A DNA stretch of 64,000 nucleotides from Stomorhina lunata (taxonomy: Eukaryota > Arthropoda > Insecta > Diptera > Rhiniidae): contig OW121743.1 in the NCBI GenBank assembly GCA_933228675.1, positions 55,182,903 to 55,246,902 on the forward strand. Reading direction: 5' to 3'. Shown here piece after piece: positions 59,020 to 64,000 of the stretch. The notes beneath the pieces were generated by a model that worked only from the letters and a program-made list of their open reading frames with translations, ran no database searches and was not told where the DNA came from. Positions within the stretch are counted from its first letter, which is position 1; every line of letters starts with the position of its first letter. The translations under genes were made by a program, and so were the position numbers.

Positions 59020-61345
59020 TCTTTGGTAAATTGTTCGATAAAAATTAGATTTTATAGAAAATTTTTCAATAAAAATATTTTTCTGTAAAAATTTTCCATA
59101 AAAATATTTTTATATCAAAAAATGTTCAAGTCTTCTATAGAAAAATGCTTGATATAAAATTTTCTATGGAAAAATTTTTGATAAAAAAATTTTCTATAGA
59201 AAAAATTTTGATAAAAAAAAATTCTATAGAAAAATTTTTGTAGGAAAATTTTCTATGGAAAACTTTTTCATAAAAACAATTTCTATAGAAAAATTTTTGA
59301 TAAACAAATTTTCTATAGAAAAATTTTTGATAAAAAAATTTTCTATAGAAAAATTTTTGATAAAAAAAATTTTCTATAGAAAAATTTTTGATAAGAAAAT
59401 TTTTTACAGAAAAATATTTGATAAACAAATTTTCTAAAGAAAAATTTTTGATGAAAAAACTTTCTACAGAAAAATTTTTGATGGAAAAATTTTCTATAGA
59501 AAAAATTTTGACAAAAAACAAATTCTATAGGAAAATTTTTGATAAAAAAATTTCTGTAGAAAAATTTTTGATAAAAAAAATTTTCTATAGAAAAATTTTT
59601 GATAAAAAAAATTTCGTTAGAAAAAATGTTGATAAAAAAATTATCAACAGAAAAATTTTTATTTTAAAAATTTTTGATAAAAAAATTTTCTATAGAAAAA
59701 TTTTTGATAAAAAAAATTTTCTATAGGAAAATTTTTGATAAAAAAATTTCAGTAGGAAAATTTTTGATAAAAAAATTTTTTATGGAAAAATTTTCTATAG
59801 AAAAATTTTCTATAAAAAAAATTTTGATAAAAAATTTTCCTACAGAAATTTTGATAAAAAAATTTTCTATTCTTTTATAGAAAAATTTTTGATAAACAAA
59901 TTTTCTATAACAAAATAACAAAATTTTTGATAAAAAAATTATCTATAGAAACATTTCTGATAAAAATATTTTCTATAGAAAAATTTTTGATAAAAAATTA
60001 TCAATAGAAAAATTTCTGATAAAAAAATTTTCTATAGAAAAATTTTTGATAAAAAAATTTTCTATAGAAAATTTTCTGATAAAAAAATTTTCTATAGAAA
60101 AATTTCTGATAAAAAAATTTTCTATAGAAAAATTTTTGATAAAAAAAATTTTTATAGGAAAATTTTTAATAAAAAAATTTCTGTAAGAAAATTTTTGATA
60201 AAAAAAATTTCTATAGAAAAATTTTTGATAAAAAAAAAATTCTATAGAAAAATTTTTGTAGAAAAATTTTCTATAGAAAAATTTTTGATAAAAAAATTTT
60301 CTATAGAAAAATTTCTGATAAAAAAATTGTCTATAGAAAAATTTTTGATAAAAAAATTCTATAGAAAAATTTTTGTAGGAAAATTTTCTATAGAAAAATT
60401 TTTGATAAACAAATTTTCTATAGAAAAATTTTTGATAAAAAAATTTTCTAAAGACAAATTTTTGATAAAAAAATTTTCTACAGAAAAATTTCTGATAAAA
60501 AAATTTTCTATAGAAAAATTTTAGATAAAAAAATTTTCTATAGAAAAATTTTTGATAAAAAAATTTTCTATAGAAAAATTTCTGATAAAAAAATTGTCTA
60601 TAGAAAAATTTTTGATAAAAAAAAAATTCTATAGAAAAATTTTTGTAGGAAAATTTTCTATAGAAAAATTTTTGATAAACAAATTTTCTATAGAAAAATT
60701 TTTGATAAAAAAATTTTCTATAGAAAAATTTTTGATAAAAACATTTTCTACAGAAAAATTTTTGATGGAAAAATTTTCTATAGAAAAATTTTTGATAAAA
60801 AAATTTTCTATAGAAAAATTTTTGATAAAAAAATTTTCTATAGAAAAATTTTTGATAAAAAATTTTTTATAGAAAAATTTTTGATAAAAAATTTTTTATA
60901 GAAAAATTTTTGATAAAAAATTTTTTATAGAAAAATTTTTGATAAAAAAATTTTCTATAGAAAAATTTCTGATAAAAAAATTTTCTATAGAAAAATTTCT
61001 GGTAAAAAAATTTTCTATAGAAAAATTTTTGATAAGAAAATTTTCTATAGAAAAATTTTTGATAAAAAAATTTCTATTGATAAAAAAAAATTCTATTGAT
61101 AAAAAAAATTTCTACAGAAAAATTTTTGATAAAAAAATTTTCTATAGAAAAATTTTTGATAAGAAAATTTTCTATAGAAAAATGTTTGATAAACAAATTT
61201 TCTATAGAAAAATTTTTGATAAAAAAGTTTTCTATAGAAAAATTTTTGATAAAAAAATTTTCTATAGAAAAATTTTTGATAAAAAAATTTTTGATAAAAA
61301 AATTTTCTATAGAAAAATTTTTGATAAAAAAATTTTCTATAGAAC
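59020..61345. repeat. ~29 bp tandem array, about 75 units
   Basis: Unit TTTTCTATAGAAAAATTTTT plus GATAAAAAAA, one orientation. Higher-order repeats are seen (GTAGGAAAATTTTCTATAGA recurs near 59245, 60255, 60375 and 60650). The plus-strand frames reading FSIEKFLIKK repeats are translations of the unit. It ends in TTCTTCTGTTATCCTTGAC. Confidence 0.9.
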
Positions 61346-62069
61346 AAGGTATAGGTTTGGTTCTTCTTCTTCTGTTATCCTTGACTCCTAGTAAGATCGT
61401 GTTATTTGAAGCTGATAAGTTTCTTCCTATAGGAATTTTTTAAGTTGCAGGAGTATGCGAATAAGCCGTAAAAAACAGCGGTTTAAAGACAACATCACTT
61501 ATGTCCTAATAATGCGAATTGACGCTTTACAATTTTATATTCCAATCGATGATATCTTACGCATACACTGGAACGGTTTTTATGCGACTTTTTATGAGAT
61601 TTTAATAATCTGTTACCACATTTGGGGTTTATCGACTGCGATATAAGTTTTGTGTCAAACTTCATTGGTGCCAAAAATACATATTGTTTAAAAAGGGTAC
61701 AAAAAATTTGTTTACCCCCAAATATAATTTAATGTCTTATCTCTTTTGCTTTCGGACATATAATGTTACTAATTTACCCCGCTAGACTACCACGTCCCTG
61801 AGGGTCAAAGAAGGGAAACATTTACTGAAAGACCATTTAGTTTGAAATATAGCAAAGTTTTGGCTAAGTTTGAGTTCTGTTCTTTTCTATAAACTTTTAT
61901 TACTAATTTTTTCACAGTATTTTTTAGCATTTTGCATTAAAGTCCCGCCCCCTATTTGCGAACCTAATCTACAACTACTCTACAACATCTGTTATCGAAC
62001 ATATTCTATCTGTTTACAATACAAATAATCTGGTAACCTTTTATGTAACGTATTTACTACTTGTTGGAA
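61346..62069. other. Unassigned sequence, possible LINE scrap at left edge
   Basis: GTTATCCTTGACTCCTAGTA at about 61373 resembles the sequence that ends the array at 57550. Otherwise nothing recognised. Confidence 0.35.
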
Positions 62070-62840
62070 TAGTTTTTATACCCTTCACCACCATAGGTGG
62101 AAAGGGTATATTGGGTTTGTGCTGATGTTTGTAACGCATAGAAATATTGGTTAGAGACCAATATTTCTATGCTCCCTGAGTTGTTTTAACGATGTCCGTC
62201 CGGCTGGCTGGCCGGTTATCCATGTAAGCTTGTTATCACTCTACAGGTCGTAACTTAAAAGATAATTTGATGAAATTCATATTTTGGTTCAAGGACGATC
62301 CCTATACTTTTTGGGCGAAATCGGATTACTATTTCGGGTACCTCTCATAGCAATGCCTTCCCGGAATAGAGTTTTTGGTCCTTTACAGCCACAAATTTAG
62401 TTGTATTTTAATAATATTCAGCACAAATATTGCTTATCATAACCTTAATCAGTGTTCTCAATTTTGCAGAAATCGGCCCATATTCGACCATACCTCCCAT
62501 ACAAGACACATTCTCAAAAGACGTTTATATACACATTAAAGCACAAAAACGTTAATAACTCTAAAGATAAATGCATTTGATTACTTAAATTTTACACAGA
62601 TAAATATTTTGTAAATATGAACCAATAAACAAAATTTGGTTACAATCGGTCCACAATTGACCCTAGCTCCCATATCAGGCCCTTAGCCGGAAATGATATA
62701 AATCTCGAAATTTTGAAAAAAAAGCACAAATAGGACTTAAGGAAAACTTGTTTAATTGTTGGTCCATATTTGACATTAGTAGTGAAGGGTATTATATAGT
62801 CGGGCTTGACCGACTATAGCTTTTCTAACTTGTTATTGTT
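62070..62840 (-). repeat. Dispersed AAGTAAGAAAGTGCT repeat, copy 4
   Basis: Inverted and fairly complete: it opens with TATACCCTTCACCACCATAG / GTGGAAAGGGTATA, a short palindrome, and closes with AGTCGGGCTTGACCGACTAT and CTAACTTGTTATTGTT. Blocks CGGTCCACAATTGACCCTAG and CGGCCCATATTCGACC match the GGACCGAT/TGGGAGG blocks of other copies. Confidence 0.75.
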
Positions 62841-63480
62841 AAAACTATTACCTACATGCAGCGATTACATTTTTTCCCCTATTACTTTAACCTTTTTCGT
62901 GTAAATGTAGCTAAAAAAAAACCTACAACTTGTATCATTCACCTGCGGGTAAGTGTTCGTGTAAAATAGGTTCGACAATGTTCGATACCTTGTAAGTTTA
63001 ATTACATTTTACGGTTTTGTTTTATATTTTTTTCTACATATTATTTTTTTTTGTTCTGCGGTTTTGATTTCTTTTGGTGGAGGTTTGATTTACTTAATAG
63101 CGTGATGTCAACACAATTCAATTAGGATTATTTTTCGGTTTCCATTACACACGAGAATAAAATTCGATCAATATTTTATTGAGGGCGTAATTGGGCAATA
63201 AAATTACTTCCATTTAAATGTGGGAGGAGGAGTGGGAAAATTGTTAAAAGGCATAGAAATTAAATTATATGTTAAAGTAATTTAAATGTAACTGATATGT
63301 ATAAACATGGGTTATACCTACTTAGTTATGGGGAAATTATTCAACGAAGAGGTTAAAAATATATGAATTTAAAGGTGTAAAATTAATTAAGTATTTATTA
63401 GAATTTTATGAAAATTTAAAATGCAAAGTTATGTTAAATGGTAAAGTAATAGTTTAATCACATTACACGGTGCCACAAAT
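62841..63480. other. Unassigned intergenic sequence
   Basis: No gene or repeat recognised. Confidence 0.4.
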
Positions 63481-63482
63481 AA

Positions 63483-64000
63483 GCAACTTTTGTAAATACC
63501 TGGAAAGCGACTCATACTAGGGTTATAGACCTATGTAGGTGAGGTCATACAAAAACTATTATCAAAGATTTCAAAACACGTGCAAAATTTTGAGATATTC
63601 ATAAAAAACTATTTTCGGGAAGGTTGTAATGCTTTAGTACCTCCAAATCTCACATCTGCAGAGCGATTTCAAAATTTTAAACAGTTTTGGAAAGTCAAGG
63701 GATGAAGCTATTACAAGCGGTATCCATATGACTTATATTTCAAGAAATAAGTTAAGCTTTTTTCAAAAGTTTCGTTTTTTTTTTAATTTTTTTCGTAATC
63801 TTTAAAATTTAAAAGCAAAGCTTTATTTTGTAAAAACTTGGAAAGCTATTTAGTTTTGGTTATAGACCTAGGTGAGGTCACACAAAAACCATTTTCAAAG
63901 ATTTCAAAACACGTGCGAAATTTTGATATTTTCCCAAAAAAAAAAAACTGTTTTCGTGTAGGTCGTAGTACTTTAGTACCTCCAACTCCAACATTTGCAG
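63483..64000 (+). repeat. ~335 bp tandem repeat, runs off the window
   Basis: AGATTTCAAAACACGTGC (about 63566 and 63898), GGTTATAGACCTA and CTTTAGTACCTCCAA occur in the same order twice, about 335 bp apart. At least two units; the second is cut by the window edge. Confidence 0.75.

Noticed and set aside
59255..61443. Long plus-strand open frames rich in FSIEKFLIKK
   Set aside because: Translations of a 29 bp AT-rich tandem unit; frames shift with array indels and give the same motif in several frames and on both strands.

Overview
The window is eukaryotic nuclear DNA from a fly, most likely a higher (calyptrate-type) dipteran. The evidence is a spliced minus-strand gene with homopolymer-rich exons and GT-AG introns, whose C-terminus matches the insect/vertebrate Wge/TNRC18/BAHCC1 BAH-domain family. 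The rest is very AT-rich DNA dominated by transposable elements and short-period satellites. The species cannot be fixed from sequence alone.

Gene content is low. The only host gene I can support lies at 6151-13946 on the minus strand: five coding exons (13059-13946, 9362-12879, 9131-9290, 8899-9067, 6151-6355) giving about 1645 residues, open at the 5' end because the first exon lies further right and was not found. It is the probable orthologue of winged eye (wge). The 2.5 kb last intron holds two decayed transposons. The other autonomous-looking gene is an intact 361-residue DD41D mariner transposase (29776-30861, minus) inside a complete 1304 bp element with 30 bp inverted repeats and a TA duplication.

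Layout. 1-1390: RTE-type LINE remnant and a dispersed ~132 bp repeat. 2603-5429: hairpin-like satellite element. 6151-13946: wge with a RTE remnant and a mariner fossil in its last intron. 14184-18356: mariner fossil, a 28-30 bp satellite, and a ~1.15 kb foldback element. 19446-28205: three copies of a terminal-inverted-repeat element carrying tRNA-like modules, a second foldback nested in one of them, a deleted mariner and a dispersed repeat. 29469-34890: a 1.1 kb tandem duplication (mariner in one copy, empty site in the other) running into a large inverted satellite. 36079-43373: three kinds of inverted-repeat elements, including two hAT-like copies of one family nested head to tail with perfect 8 bp duplications, and a 2.8 kb hAT-like element carrying four 542 bp units. 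44336-49442: ~132 bp repeats and a 28 bp array. 50993-54740: dispersed repeats, an RNase H-bearing LINE remnant, a piggyBac-like MITE and a tRNA-headed SINE. 55459-61345: a 19 bp array and a 29 bp array. 62070-64000: dispersed repeat and a ~335 bp tandem repeat.

The most unusual theme is that several AT-rich 'satellites' are bodies of discrete mobile elements: they are bounded by inverted repeats, two copies of one family have TA duplications, and one has its unoccupied target present elsewhere in this window. Most long open frames in the satellites are translations of repeats and are not listed as genes.
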